Assembly (NCBI RefSeq): GCF_042432825.1
Contig: NZ_JBHLWN010000031.1
Location: 124,001 to 188,000 of the forward strand
From: Gordoniibacillus chartarius
GTDB taxonomy: Bacteria > Bacillota > Bacilli > Paenibacillales > NBRC-103111
Direction: 5' to 3'
Length of the DNA: 64,000 nt
Below are positions 34,289 to 43,692 of this stretch, one piece after another; the first letter of the stretch is position 1; the number at the start of each line of letters is the position of its first letter. The notes under the pieces were generated by a model that saw only the letters and a program-made list of their open reading frames with translations, was not told the DNA's origin and did no database searches. The position numbers and the translations under genes were made by a program.

Positions 34289-36475
34289 CTATGATTGCAT
34301 AATGCGCTGTACGGAATACACGTCCTTTACGCGCTTGATTTTCTCCACGACATTGTGAAGATGGTCAATGTTCCGGATCAAGATCGTCATATGAATTTGC
34401 GCCATCTTGTTTTTGTCCGAGCGGCCCGAGACCGCCGACATGACCGTCTTCGATTCCGACACGGCCTGCAGCACCTCGTTGAGCAGACCGCGCCGGTCGT
34501 GGCCGGTAATTTCGATCTCGACATTGAAGCTGGCTTCGACTGCTTCCGCCCACTCCACCTCGATCACCCGGTTTCCTTCCTCGCCCAGAGCGATCGGGAT
34601 GTTCGTACAGTCGGAGCGGTGCACCGAGACGCCTCGGCCGCGCGTAATATAGCCGACGATATCGTCGCCCGGCACCGGGTTGCAGCAGCGTGCGAATCGA
34701 ACCAGCAAGTTGTCGATGCCTTTCACTTTGACGCCGCTCGCCGCACGAGACTTCTTCTCCGCAGCCGGCGCCTTCGAGTCTTTCACTTCGGCGGTCAGCT
34801 GCTGCAGCGTCAGCGCTTCCTCCGCCTCGCGGCGCAGCTTCTCGGTCAGCTTCGTGCAGATTTGCGCCGCCGTGATGCCGCCGAAGCCGATCGCCGACAG
34901 CATGTCCTCGATATCGTTGAACGTATACTTCTTGGCCGCCTCCAGCAGCTTCTCTTCGGTCATGAGCTCGGCCGGCTCGTAGCCGAGCCGCTTCAGCTCG
35001 CGCTCGATCGCTTCGCGGCCCTTCAGTACGTTCTCTTCGCGCTTCTCCTTCTTGAACCACTGGCGGATCTTCGAACGGGCATGCGACGACTGAGCGATCT
35101 TGATCCAGTCCGGGCTTGGCCCGTAGGAATGCTTCGAGGTGAGAATTTCCACGATATCGCCGGTCTTCAAGCGATGATCCAGCGGGACGATACGCCCGTT
35201 CACCTTCGAGCCGATCGTGCGGTTCCCCACTTCCGTATGAATCCGATAGGCAAAATCAAGCGGAACCGACCCCGCCGGCAGCTCGATGACTTCCCCTTTC
35301 GGCGTAAAGACATACACCAGATCGGTGAAGAAGTCCATCTTCAGCGATTCCATGAATTCCGCCGCATCCGTCGTTTCCTTCTGCAGCTCGAGAATTTCCC
35401 GGAACCAGTTCATCTTGTCCTCGAACGAGCCGGACGGCACCATCGCGCCTTCCTTGTACGCCCAGTGGGCGGCGATCCCGTACTCGCTCGTCCGGTGCAT
35501 TTCGCTGGTCCGAATCTGCACCTCCAGCGGCTCTCCGCTCGGCCCGATGACGGTCGTGTGCAGCGACTGGTACATGTTCGGCTTCGGCATCGCGATATAG
35601 TCCTTGAAGCGGCCCGGCATCGGCTTCCAGAGCGTATGAATGATACCGAGCGAAGCGTAGCAGTCCTTCATATTCTCAACGATGACCCGAATCGCCAGCA
35701 AATCGTAAATTTCGTTGAACTGTTTGCCGCGCGACGTCATTTTCTTGTAAATCGAATACAGATGCTTCGGACGGCCGGAAATATCGCCTTGGATGCCCAT
35801 CTCCTCGAGCTTCTCGCGGATCGTCGTAATGCACTCTTGAATGTACTGCTCGCGCTCGGCGCGCTTCTTCTGCATCATGTTGGCGATCCGGTAATATTGC
35901 TGCGGATTCATATAGCGCAGGCAGATGTCCTCCATCTCCCACTTGATCGCCGACATCCCGAGCCGGTGCGCAATCGGACAGAAAATTTCCAGCGTCTCTT
36001 CCGAGATCCGGCGCTGGCTTTCCTCCGATTGGTATTTCAACGTTCTCATATTATGAAGCCGGTCGGCCAACTTAATGAGAATGACGCGGATGTCGCGGGC
36101 CATCGCCACAAACATTTTCCGGTAATTCTCGTTCTGCTGCTCTTCCTTGGACTTAAATTTGATCCGCTCCAGCTTCGTCAGCCCGTCAACCAGCATCGCG
36201 CATACGTCGCCGAACCGTTGCTTCACGACTTCGAGCGATACGGTCGTATCCTCGACGACATCGTGAAGCAGCGCCGCAATAATGGACGTCACGTCCATCT
36301 GCATGCTGACGATAATGTCCGCCACGGCGAGCGGGTGCAGGATATACGGTTCTCCCGATTTGCGGACTTGGCCGTGATGAGCCTGGTCGGCGAATACATA
36401 CGCCTCGCGGATGCGTTCCAAATCCGCCTCCTTAAGGTAGGTTCCCGCCTTCTCCAGCAGCTGCTCAATTCCCAT
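34289..36475 (-). CDS. Bifunctional (p)ppGpp synthetase/hydrolase Rel
   Basis: 728 residues, full RSH length. HD hydrolase domain with S-G-E-P-Y-I-L-H-P and L-L-H-D-V-V-E-D-T (residues about 40-76); synthetase domain with the R-F-K-D motif (RXKD, marking the bifunctional Rel class rather than RelA) and Y-Q-S-L-H-T-T-V; then TGS (V-Y-V-F-T-P-K-G), helical and zinc-finger parts, and ACT at the C terminus (E-I-T-G-H-D-R-R-G-L-L). Senses uncharged tRNA on the ribosome. Transcribed with dtd. Confidence 0.96.
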   Translation of the reverse strand: MGIEQLLEKAGTYLKEADLERIREAYVFADQAHHGQVRKSGEPYILHPLAVADIIVSMQMDVTSIIAALLHDVVEDTTVSLEVVKQRFGDVCAMLVDGLTKLERIKFKSKEEQQNENYRKMFVAMARDIRVILIKLADRLHNMRTLKYQSEESQRRISEETLEIFCPIAHRLGMSAIKWEMEDICLRYMNPQQYYRIANMMQKKRAEREQYIQECITTIREKLEEMGIQGDISGRPKHLYSIYKKMTSRGKQFNEIYDLLAIRVIVENMKDCYASLGIIHTLWKPMPGRFKDYIAMPKPNMYQSLHTTVIGPSGEPLEVQIRTSEMHRTSEYGIAAHWAYKEGAMVPSGSFEDKMNWFREILELQKETTDAAEFMESLKMDFFTDLVYVFTPKGEVIELPAGSVPLDFAYRIHTEVGNRTIGSKVNGRIVPLDHRLKTGDIVEILTSKHSYGPSPDWIKIAQSSHARSKIRQWFKKEKREENVLKGREAIERELKRLGYEPAELMTEEKLLEAAKKYTFNDIEDMLSAIGFGGITAAQICTKLTEKLRREAEEALTLQQLTAEVKDSKAPAAEKKSRAASGVKVKGIDNLLVRFARCCNPVPGDDIVGYITRGRGVSVHRSDCTNIPIALGEEGNRVIEVEWAEAVEASFNVEIEITGHDRRGLLNEVLQAVSESKTVMSAVSGRSDKNKMAQIHMTILIRNIDHLHNVVEKIKRVKDVYSVQRIMQS

Positions 36476-36653
36476 GGATGCTTCCCTTCATTTTATCGAT
36501 TTTTAATCATTATGCGCCTGCATGGGGGGCCCCGTCAAGGCTGAGTAGAACGGGTTCGACAGGAATCGCGCGGCACGGATGGCGCCGGAGCATTGCTCGG
36601 CTGTTTCAGTGCGGGGTATAATACGGATGAGAAGCATAGTGGAGGTGGCGGCG

Positions 36654-37229
36654 ATGAGCATGCCGTTGGAAAAACGCTTGTATACGTATGCTGACTACTG
36701 TACATGGCCGGATGAAGAACGCGTAGAGCTCATTGACGGTGTCATGCACAATATGTCGCCGGCGCCGAATCGGAGGCATCAGGAGATATTGGGCGCTTTG
36801 CATGGACAGTTTTGGACATATTTACAAGGCAAGTCCTGCAAAGTGTACATGTCTCCCTTCGATGTCCGGCTGCCGCGCGGGGATGAACCCGACGAGCAAG
36901 TGATGACCGTCGTACAGCCCGATCTGTCCGTTATCTGCGACCGGAACAAGCTGGACGACAAAGGCTGCCGCGGCGCTCCCGATCTCGTAGTGGAGATTCT
37001 CTCGCCAAGCAATCCGAAGCATGATCTCGTTCGCAAGCTTCGTCTTTATGAGCGGGCGGGTGTCCGGGAATATTGGGTCGTATTTCCGCTCGACCGGATA
37101 GTGCAGGTATATGGCCTGAATGACCGGGGAAGCTATGAGCTTACTCAATTTGGCGGCGTAAAGGATACGATTGAGGTCGGCATACTACCGGGGCTTGGCG
37201 TCGCGCTGGAGACGGTGTTTGCGGAGTAA
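36654..37229 (+). CDS. Uma2 family (DUF820) putative endonuclease
   Basis: 191 residues with the PD-(D/E)XK-like Uma2 fold: E-R-V-E-L-I-D-G-V-M-H-N-M-S-P-A-P-N at the N terminus, V-V-Q-P-D-L-S-V-I-C and A-P-D-L-V-V-E-I-L-S-P-S-N for the acidic site, and L-Y-E-R-A-G-V-R-E-Y-W-V-V later. Members are thought to be metal-dependent nucleases of unknown role, often in many copies per genome. The ATG at 36654 follows GGAGGTGG. It stands alone, divergent from rel. Confidence 0.88.
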   Translation: MSMPLEKRLYTYADYCTWPDEERVELIDGVMHNMSPAPNRRHQEILGALHGQFWTYLQGKSCKVYMSPFDVRLPRGDEPDEQVMTVVQPDLSVICDRNKLDDKGCRGAPDLVVEILSPSNPKHDLVRKLRLYERAGVREYWVVFPLDRIVQVYGLNDRGSYELTQFGGVKDTIEVGILPGLGVALETVFAE

Positions 37230-37355
37230 TGGAAAATGAGAAAAACGCTTATCGGAGTACTTTCGAAGATGAGCGACCGCGTTTGGCGGAAGTTTTTATC
37301 GCCAATCAGAAGGCCCAATTCGCATTGCGAATTTTATACTTTCAGATATGGTCAC

Positions 37356-37406
37356 AAAAAACCTGATGCACCGCCCGGGCAGCGCCGAGCGATCATCAGG
37401 TTTTTT
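37356..37406. terminator. Bidirectional terminator between Uma2 gene and apt
   Basis: AAAAAACCTGATG and CATCAGGTTTTTT are perfect complements around a GC-rich 25-base loop, giving T runs on both strands. It serves the recJ-apt unit and may also serve the Uma2 gene. Confidence 0.9.
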
Positions 37407-37416
37407 CGTAAATCTC

Positions 37417-37929
37417 TTAATATTGAATCAACGAAACGACATCGAGTCCGTCCAGCTTATCGCGGCCCTGCAGGTACGAGAGCTCGATCAGGAACGCCGC
37501 GCCGATTACGTCGCCGCCCAACTGACGCACGAGGTTGATCGACGTTTGAATCGTACCGCCGGTAGCGAGCAGGTCGTCGGCGATCAGCACCTTCTGGCCC
37601 GGAGCGATCGCATCCTTATGCATCGACAGCTTATCTTTGCCGTATTCCAGCGCATAGTCCGCTTCGATCGTTTCGCCGGGCAGTTTGCCGCTTTTGCGGA
37701 TCGGCACGAAGCCGACACCGAGCGCGTAAGCGAGCGGTGCGCCGATAACGAAGCCGCGCGCCTCCGGTCCTGCGATCAAATCGATCTGGTGATGCGCCAC
37801 CAGCTTGCGGATTTCGTCGATTGCGGCGCGGTATGCAGGTCCGTCCTTCAGGAGCGTCGTAATGTCCTTAAAGCGGATTCCCGGCTGCGGGAAATCGGGA
37901 ATAACGCGAACATAATCTTTAAAATTCAT
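37417..37929 (-). CDS. apt: Adenine phosphoribosyltransferase
   Basis: 170 residues; adenine salvage to AMP with PRPP. The PRPP-binding motif V-L-I-A-D-D-L-L-A-T-G-G-T is intact; F-P-Q-P-G-I-R-F-K-D-I at the N terminus and G-P-E-A-R-G-F are typical. The ATG at 37929 overlaps the recJ stop (ATGA) and follows GGGAGG. Confidence 0.96.
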   Translation of the reverse strand: MNFKDYVRVIPDFPQPGIRFKDITTLLKDGPAYRAAIDEIRKLVAHHQIDLIAGPEARGFVIGAPLAYALGVGFVPIRKSGKLPGETIEADYALEYGKDKLSMHKDAIAPGQKVLIADDLLATGGTIQTSINLVRQLGGDVIGAAFLIELSYLQGRDKLDGLDVVSLIQY

Positions 37930-40364
37930 ATAACTTCCTCCCATGCGGCCTTTGTCGGGCGCGCGATTTTATCGATGATCCAGGCTTCCAGCTCTTTCGT
38001 TGCCGTATAGGTGCAGAACCGCTCCGCTTCTTCCCGCCGCTGCCGTTCCCGGTACAGCTGCGAGACGGTCAGCTCTTTCTTGGCCGGGGACGGCACGGCC
38101 GCATAACTTCCGGCTCCGACGGCACGCACAAAGCCCAGCTCTTCAAATACTTGCAAAATAAATTCCACCATCTGCGGCGACAGTCCGGTTCGCCTGCTAA
38201 GCTCCTTGACCTCGCGTGACGGCGGGCCGGCGCCGCCGTTCTGTTGAAGCAGCGTCGCATAGACGGACTTGAAGGAATCTCTCGGCGGCATCGCAATCGT
38301 AGACGAGCCTCCGCCTTCTTCCCGCCAAACGACAAAAATTCGCTGTAAAGACGGAAGCTGGGCGAACAGCTCCTCCAGCGCATCCAAGCGGCGCGGCATG
38401 TCGACCAGAACGACCTCCGTCAGCCGCTCGGGACCCCCAGCCTCAGCTTCGCCGGCATCGACCAGGCCAGGCAGCAGCCGGAGCCTGCAGCTCCCTTCGT
38501 CGTACAGCCAGATCGGCACATCCTCGGAAATCCCGGGCAGCCTGCCCGGCTGGAGTACGATCAGCGCCGGCCGGCACCCGGCCTTCGCCGCTTCGCTCAG
38601 CTGGGCCTCCAGCCTTTGCCCTCGCCCCCGCCAATCAAACACTTGAATGTGAGGTATGCGAATATCCTGCAGCAGCAGCTGCGGCTTCCTCTTCCCGTTC
38701 CACTCGTTGATCGACACTTCGGCCAAAGCATCGAGCTTCGCGGTCGGCGACATCGCAGCGAGAAGCGCTCCTTTGCCGAAGCCTACCGCATCGACGACCG
38801 CCGACGACGGGCCCGTTCCGTCCTGGTCTTGGGCGACCGCGAGCTTCAGATGCTGCTTATCGCGGCCAATCAGGCGCTGCTCTTCCATGCGAAGGTTCGT
38901 GAACAAAAAGCGCGGCGTCGGATTCCCCATCCCGAACGGCGCCAGCTGATTCAGCTGCTCGATGAACGGCACCGTGACCTCTTCCAGCGTACAGGCGAGC
39001 TCCGCCTTGGCGATCGGGACGAAGTCTTCGGCGGTAAGCCATGAGCACGCCAGCTCATCGAGCTTAGCCGCAAAGGCGCCGATATGCTCCTCGTGCAGCG
39101 ACATCCCTGCCGCTCCTTGATGGCCGCCGTAATGATCCAGCCACTCGCTGCAATGCGTTAACGCCTGGTACAGATCGAACCCGGCAATGGACCGCGCCGA
39201 GCCTTTGGCCATCCCCGTCTCCGGATCGATCCCCATCACGACCGTCGGCCGGTAAAATGTTTCCGTGACCCGGGAAGCGACGATGCCGATGACCCCGACG
39301 TTCCAGCCTTCCTTCGCGAGTACGAGAGCGTTGCGTCCTCGTCCGCGCTGCTCGCCCGCCATCTCCAGCGCTTCCTTCGTCATTTCCTCCACAATTCGCT
39401 GGCGCTCCTTGTTCAAAGCATCCAGCTCAAAGGCGAGCGGCTCGGCAATAGATAAATCCGCAGCCGTCAGCAGCCGAACTGCCGTATCCGCAGCCTCCAG
39501 CCGGCCGCTCGCATTGATCCGGGGACCGATCGCAAAGCCGACGTGCGTCGCATTGACTTCCTTACGATCGATCTCGGATACGGCAAGCAGCGCATCGATG
39601 CCGGGATACGATGTCGCCCGCATCCGCTCCAAGCCTAACTTGACGATCAGGCGATTCTCCCCGGTCAGCGGCATCAGGTCGGCAACCGTCCCGATCGTCG
39701 CCAGCTCCAGCAGCTCCTCCGGCAGCCGGTCAAGCAGCGCATGGGCCAGCTTAAGCGCGACCCCGACGCCGGCCAAATGCTTGTAAGGATACGGACAGCC
39801 CGGCTTTTTCGGATTGATGACGGCAAGCGCGGACGGCAGCTTCTCCGGCGGCTCGTGGTGATCCGTAACGATCACATCGATACCCAGCGATTGAATGTAC
39901 TCCACTTGTTCAACGGCGCTAATACCGGTATCAACCGTAACGATCAGCTTGACGCCGTTATCCCGGGCGTTGTCGGCTGCGGCGTTATTAAGGCCGTAGC
40001 CTTCCTTTACCCGATGCGGAATATAGTAATCGAAATTCGCCCCCAGCTTCCTCAACAGCATAATCATGAGCGAGGTCGAGCTGACGCCGTCGGCATCGTA
40101 ATCGCCGTAAATGCGAATTTTTTCCCCTTCCGCAAGGGCCTTGCGGATGCGGAGGACCGCTACGTTCATGCCATCCAGCAAATACGGATCGTGAAAATGC
40201 TCTTTCCCGCCTTGCAAAAACAACCTGGCCGCTTCGACCGTATCGATCCCCCGCATCGTCAAAATGCGGGCGACGAGCGGTTCAAGTCCCAGCTCCCTCT
40301 GAAGCTCGGCAGCAGCCTGCTCATCCGCAACACCAAGGTGCCAGCGTGACTTTGAACTTAACAA
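37926..40364 (-). CDS. recJ: Single-stranded-DNA-specific exonuclease RecJ
   Basis: 812 residues, the long Bacillales form. DHH phosphoesterase core: Y-G-D-Y-D-A-D-G-V-S-S-T, T-V-D-T-G-I-S and V-T-D-H-H-E-P-P; the DHHA1 part includes D-H-Y-G-G-H-Q-G-A-A-G; an OB-fold and a C-terminal extension with helix-turn-helix-like sequence follow. 5'-3' exonuclease in recombination and repair. The start is TTG nine bases after GAGGGG. Confidence 0.95.
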   Translation of the reverse strand: MLSSKSRWHLGVADEQAAAELQRELGLEPLVARILTMRGIDTVEAARLFLQGGKEHFHDPYLLDGMNVAVLRIRKALAEGEKIRIYGDYDADGVSSTSLMIMLLRKLGANFDYYIPHRVKEGYGLNNAAADNARDNGVKLIVTVDTGISAVEQVEYIQSLGIDVIVTDHHEPPEKLPSALAVINPKKPGCPYPYKHLAGVGVALKLAHALLDRLPEELLELATIGTVADLMPLTGENRLIVKLGLERMRATSYPGIDALLAVSEIDRKEVNATHVGFAIGPRINASGRLEAADTAVRLLTAADLSIAEPLAFELDALNKERQRIVEEMTKEALEMAGEQRGRGRNALVLAKEGWNVGVIGIVASRVTETFYRPTVVMGIDPETGMAKGSARSIAGFDLYQALTHCSEWLDHYGGHQGAAGMSLHEEHIGAFAAKLDELACSWLTAEDFVPIAKAELACTLEEVTVPFIEQLNQLAPFGMGNPTPRFLFTNLRMEEQRLIGRDKQHLKLAVAQDQDGTGPSSAVVDAVGFGKGALLAAMSPTAKLDALAEVSINEWNGKRKPQLLLQDIRIPHIQVFDWRGRGQRLEAQLSEAAKAGCRPALIVLQPGRLPGISEDVPIWLYDEGSCRLRLLPGLVDAGEAEAGGPERLTEVVLVDMPRRLDALEELFAQLPSLQRIFVVWREEGGGSSTIAMPPRDSFKSVYATLLQQNGGAGPPSREVKELSRRTGLSPQMVEFILQVFEELGFVRAVGAGSYAAVPSPAKKELTVSQLYRERQRREEAERFCTYTATKELEAWIIDKIARPTKAAWEEVI

Positions 40365-40397
40365 AATGAATTTCCCCTCGCCTTACGAACGTTCAAA

Positions 40398-41351
40398 TTA
40401 ATGCAGCAGCGTAGGAGCATCGTCTTGCTGCGGATCGACATTATTCTTGTACGGATACCCCGGGTCGTATGGATGAACGTGTATGAACACGTCGGCAACA
40501 TGAATAAATCGGGTCATCAGCATATGTTTGACCGTCTTGGCTATATCATGGCCTTCCATGACGGTGATACGCGGATTCACGCTGATCTTCATGTCGACGA
40601 TCACGTAATGTCCTTGCTCCCGGGCGTGGAGTTCATCAACCGTAATGACGCCTTTCACCCGATGAACCGCTTGCAGCAGCTCTTGCTCGTCTTCGCGCCG
40701 AAGCGTCTCGTCACGCGATGGCGAGACGGTTTCCTTAATCAAGCTATATCCCGTCTTGAGCACAAGAAAAGACACAACGAGCCCTGCTGCCGAATCCAGG
40801 ACATAAAGCCAGGGCATGTCAAGAATCCCGCCAAGAATCGCGCCCAATACCCCAATAGCCGCCGTTAAAGACGCATAAACGTCCGAACGATGCTCCCAAG
40901 CGTTGGCGATCAATGCCTGACTCTTCATCTTCGTTCCGAGCCTGAACTTGTATCGAAACATCGTCTCCCTGACGATGACCGAGATCAGCAGCATGACGAA
41001 CGCCGACCACTCCGGCGGTTCGGTGACACCGGCATAAAGCGCCTTGATTGAGGATATGCCGATCTCCAGAGCGAATAGCATAAGAATAACGGTAACGATA
41101 ATTGCTGCGACAGGCGCTGCTTTGCTTTGACCTATGGTTTGGTTTCTGTCTCGATTGCGCTTGGAATCGCGGATACCGGTCAATACGGCGATCGCACCGA
41201 CTGTGTCCGATGCCGAATGCACGGCGTCGGCCATGAGCGCTTTGGAATTAGCCAGCCAGCCGACCGTGCCTTTCGCCAAGACTAGAGCAAGATTACCGAC
41301 GATACCGACCCATGCCGCGTACTCCGCATTGCGGAAACGATCGTCTGTCAA
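40398..41351 (-). CDS. Cation diffusion facilitator (CDF) transporter
   Basis: About 317 residues with six predicted membrane helices and a cytoplasmic C-terminal domain rich in His (I-H-V-A-D-V-F-I-H-V-H). Two metal-site motifs: A-D-A-V-H-S-A-S-D in helix 2 and A-W-E-H-R-S-D in helix 5. These export Zn2+, Mn2+, Fe2+ or Co2+ in exchange for protons; the helix 2 H-S-x-x-D / helix 5 H-x-x-x-D pair does not settle the metal. An ATG at 41378 is in frame without a site; a TTG at 41351 follows GAGGAG by eight bases and is chosen. Confidence 0.9.
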   Translation of the reverse strand: MTDDRFRNAEYAAWVGIVGNLALVLAKGTVGWLANSKALMADAVHSASDTVGAIAVLTGIRDSKRNRDRNQTIGQSKAAPVAAIIVTVILMLFALEIGISSIKALYAGVTEPPEWSAFVMLLISVIVRETMFRYKFRLGTKMKSQALIANAWEHRSDVYASLTAAIGVLGAILGGILDMPWLYVLDSAAGLVVSFLVLKTGYSLIKETVSPSRDETLRREDEQELLQAVHRVKGVITVDELHAREQGHYVIVDMKISVNPRITVMEGHDIAKTVKHMLMTRFIHVADVFIHVHPYDPGYPYKNNVDPQQDDAPTLLH

Positions 41352-41387
41352 TAAGGCCACTCCTCTACAACGGGTCATAAAGTTGGA

Positions 41388-41414
41388 GAGCCGCGGCAAA
41401 CAAGTGCGCGGCTC
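41388..41414. terminator. Hairpin after secF
   Basis: GAGCCGCG and CGCGGCTC form a perfect stem a few bases beyond the secF stop. The minus-strand tail is only weakly T-rich (CCAACTTT), so termination may be partial. Confidence 0.5.
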
Positions 41415-41419
41415 GGTTA

Positions 41420-42337
41420 TTATTTTTCTACGGCGGCATTGGCGGCTTTAGAACCGAGCGAGCGGTTCTTCAGTACGAGCCAGATCGGACTTGCGATGAA
41501 GACCGAAGAATACGTACCGCTGATCAAGCCGAAGATCATGGCGAGCGAGAACAGGCGGATCGCCGGCGAGCCGAAAATGAACAAGCACAATGCGGCGATG
41601 AGGACGGTCACGACTGTGTTGATCGAACGCGTCAGCGTTTGCCAGATGCTTCGGTTTACAAGATCGGCCAAATCCTGGAACGTCTTCAGCTTCGCGAAGC
41701 GCAGGTTTTCCCGGACCCGGTCGAAAATAACAATCGTATCGTTGATCGAGTAACCGATAATCGTAAGCACCGCCGCAATGAACGGCAAATTCACCTCAAG
41801 TCGGAATATCGAGAACAAGCTGACGACGATGAACGCATCGTGCAGCAGAGCAACGATGGCCGCAATCGCGAATCGCCATTCAAAGCGAATGCTGACGTAA
41901 ATGACGATGCCGATGGTGGAGACCAGAACGGCAATAATGGCATTCCGTCCCATCTCTCTGGCAATTTCGGTATCGACCGTGTTGACTTCCATCGATACTT
42001 GATCGCCGTAGGCGGACTTGAATGCCGCACCGATCTTCGTTTCGTCCTCTTGACTCATCACCTTGTCGAAACGAACCGTAACGCGGTCGCTATTCGTCCC
42101 GCCGATCGTCGGCGGCGATGCGGGCGTGTATCCGGCTTGCGTCAGCACGTCTCGCGCCTTCGCCTGATCGGTCGTTTGACCGACGTTGATGTCGAAGTTC
42201 GTACCTGCCTTGAAGTCGACCCCGTAATTTAAGTTGAAGATCGCCAGGGACAATAGGCCAAGGATCGTAATGATAATCGAGAGCGCGAAAAATTTGCGCC
42301 GGTGCTTAACGATGTCAAACTGAAAATTATAGCGCAT
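41420..42337 (-). CDS. secF: Protein translocase subunit SecF
   Basis: 305-residue membrane protein with six helices and one large extracytoplasmic loop. Typical features: Y-G-V-D-F-K-A-G-T in the first part, then R-F-E-W-R-F-A and I-G-Y-S-I-N-D-T-I-V-I-F-D-R-V-R-E-N. Pulls on exported proteins using the proton gradient with SecD. Its start overlaps the end of secD by 11 bases. Confidence 0.96.
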   Translation of the reverse strand: MRYNFQFDIVKHRRKFFALSIIITILGLLSLAIFNLNYGVDFKAGTNFDINVGQTTDQAKARDVLTQAGYTPASPPTIGGTNSDRVTVRFDKVMSQEDETKIGAAFKSAYGDQVSMEVNTVDTEIAREMGRNAIIAVLVSTIGIVIYVSIRFEWRFAIAAIVALLHDAFIVVSLFSIFRLEVNLPFIAAVLTIIGYSINDTIVIFDRVRENLRFAKLKTFQDLADLVNRSIWQTLTRSINTVVTVLIAALCLFIFGSPAIRLFSLAMIFGLISGTYSSVFIASPIWLVLKNRSLGSKAANAAVEK

Positions 42338-43568
42338 GAATTTCCGACTCCTTTACCCCGTAATGTCCCGGTTTCTGCGCCAAATTGCTGCGGACAAGCA
42401 GATGCATCAGCCATCTGGAGAAGAAGACGTTCGTTAAAATATTCAGCACGATACTAAGCAGCAGCGTCAAGGCAAAGCCCTTGATCGAGCCTGTGCCGAT
42501 CACATACAGCACGATCCCCGCGAGTGCCGTCGTCACGTGCGCATCGATGATCGTTCGGAACGAATGCTTCGAGCCCGCCCTCAAGGACGACATGATGCTC
42601 TTCCCGCTCCGCATTTCGTCTTTGATCCGCTCCGCCATAATGATGTTGGAGTCGACGGCGATACCGACGCTGAGGACGAACGCCGCGATCCCCGGCAGCG
42701 TCAGCGTAGCGTTCATCGCTACCATGACGATCAGAAGCAGCCAGGCGAACGAGATCAGCGCGATGGAGGCGACGATGCCCGGCACGCGATAAACGATCAG
42801 CATGAACAGCAAAATAATGACGGATGCGATGATCGCCGCTTCCGTCGTTTCGTGCAGCGACTGCAAGCCGAGCAACGCGCCGACCGTCTGGGAATACTTC
42901 TCGGTCAGCTTGAGCGGAAGCGCCCCCAGATTGATCGTATCGGCAATCTCCTTGGCCTGTTCGAACGTATAATTGCCTGTAATTACGGCTGTGCCGCCAG
43001 GGATTTCGCCGTTCACGACCGGAGCGGACAGCTGCACGTCGTTCAAATAGATGGCGAGCGGCTGCCCGGTCAGACGCTTGGTCAGATCGCTGAACTTCTC
43101 GGCACTCTTCAGCTTAATTTCAATTTGCGGCCGGTTAGCTTGGTCATAGCCGACTCTTGCCGCATTTTCCACAAAATCGGTGCCGAGCAATTCAATCGTC
43201 TTGAAATCCGGCGCACCGCTTCGGAATGTCAACTGCGCAGGCTCGGCGAGCGTCTTGCGAAGCTCCTCCTGGTTCGCTACGCCGGGAAGGCGTACGCGAA
43301 TGCGATCATTGCCTTCCGTCGTCACCTCCGGCTCGGCGACGCCGCTCTTGTCGGCACGCTGAGCCAAGCTTTCGGCCGTTCGCGTCAGCAGATCGCGCGT
43401 GACGGTTTGGCCGGGCGTGAGCGGCTCCGCCACGTACAAAATTTCAAATCCGCCCTTCAGATCGAGTCCCAGGCGGATGTTCTTCAATATCCACGGGCTT
43501 GTCCCGCCGATGATCCCGAAGGTTATCACCACTACGAGCAGAAAGGCCATAAAACGTTTCACGTTCAT
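42327..43568 (-). CDS. secD: Protein translocase subunit SecD
   Basis: About 413 residues. L-G-L-D-L-K-G-G-F near the N terminus, the periplasmic P1 loop (shorter than in E. coli), and the RND-like membrane part with S-V-G-I-A-V-D-S-N-I-I-M-A-E-R-I-K-D-E. The ATG at 43568 follows GAGGAG by about 12 bases; the open frame to 43676 would run into the comN terminator. SecD and SecF are separate here, whereas in B. subtilis they are one fused protein. Confidence 0.95.
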   Translation of the reverse strand: MNVKRFMAFLLVVVITFGIIGGTSPWILKNIRLGLDLKGGFEILYVAEPLTPGQTVTRDLLTRTAESLAQRADKSGVAEPEVTTEGNDRIRVRLPGVANQEELRKTLAEPAQLTFRSGAPDFKTIELLGTDFVENAARVGYDQANRPQIEIKLKSAEKFSDLTKRLTGQPLAIYLNDVQLSAPVVNGEIPGGTAVITGNYTFEQAKEIADTINLGALPLKLTEKYSQTVGALLGLQSLHETTEAAIIASVIILLFMLIVYRVPGIVASIALISFAWLLLIVMVAMNATLTLPGIAAFVLSVGIAVDSNIIMAERIKDEMRSGKSIMSSLRAGSKHSFRTIIDAHVTTALAGIVLYVIGTGSIKGFALTLLLSIVLNILTNVFFSRWLMHLLVRSNLAQKPGHYGVKESEIHAL

Positions 43569-43662
43569 TTGCGAGCAGGTCTCCTCTCGATACTCAATAG
43601 TACTTATTATACCTAGCGCCCAAAATCGAGTCAATTTACGGCGAAATATGGCGATGCAGGCA

Positions 43663-43692
43663 TAAATCAAGCCCAATCGATTACGATTGGGC
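43663..43692 (-). terminator. comN terminator enclosing the stop codon
   Basis: On the minus strand GCCCAATCG and CGATTGGGC pair with a TAAT loop, then TTGATTT. The TAA at 43681-43683, the comN stop, lies in the loop, so coding sequence and terminator overlap. Confidence 0.78.

Noticed and set aside
34295..36544. 749-codon open frame opposite rel
   Set aside because: Same compositional effect; biased amino acids (His, Arg, Leu, Asp) and no ribosome binding site or motif.
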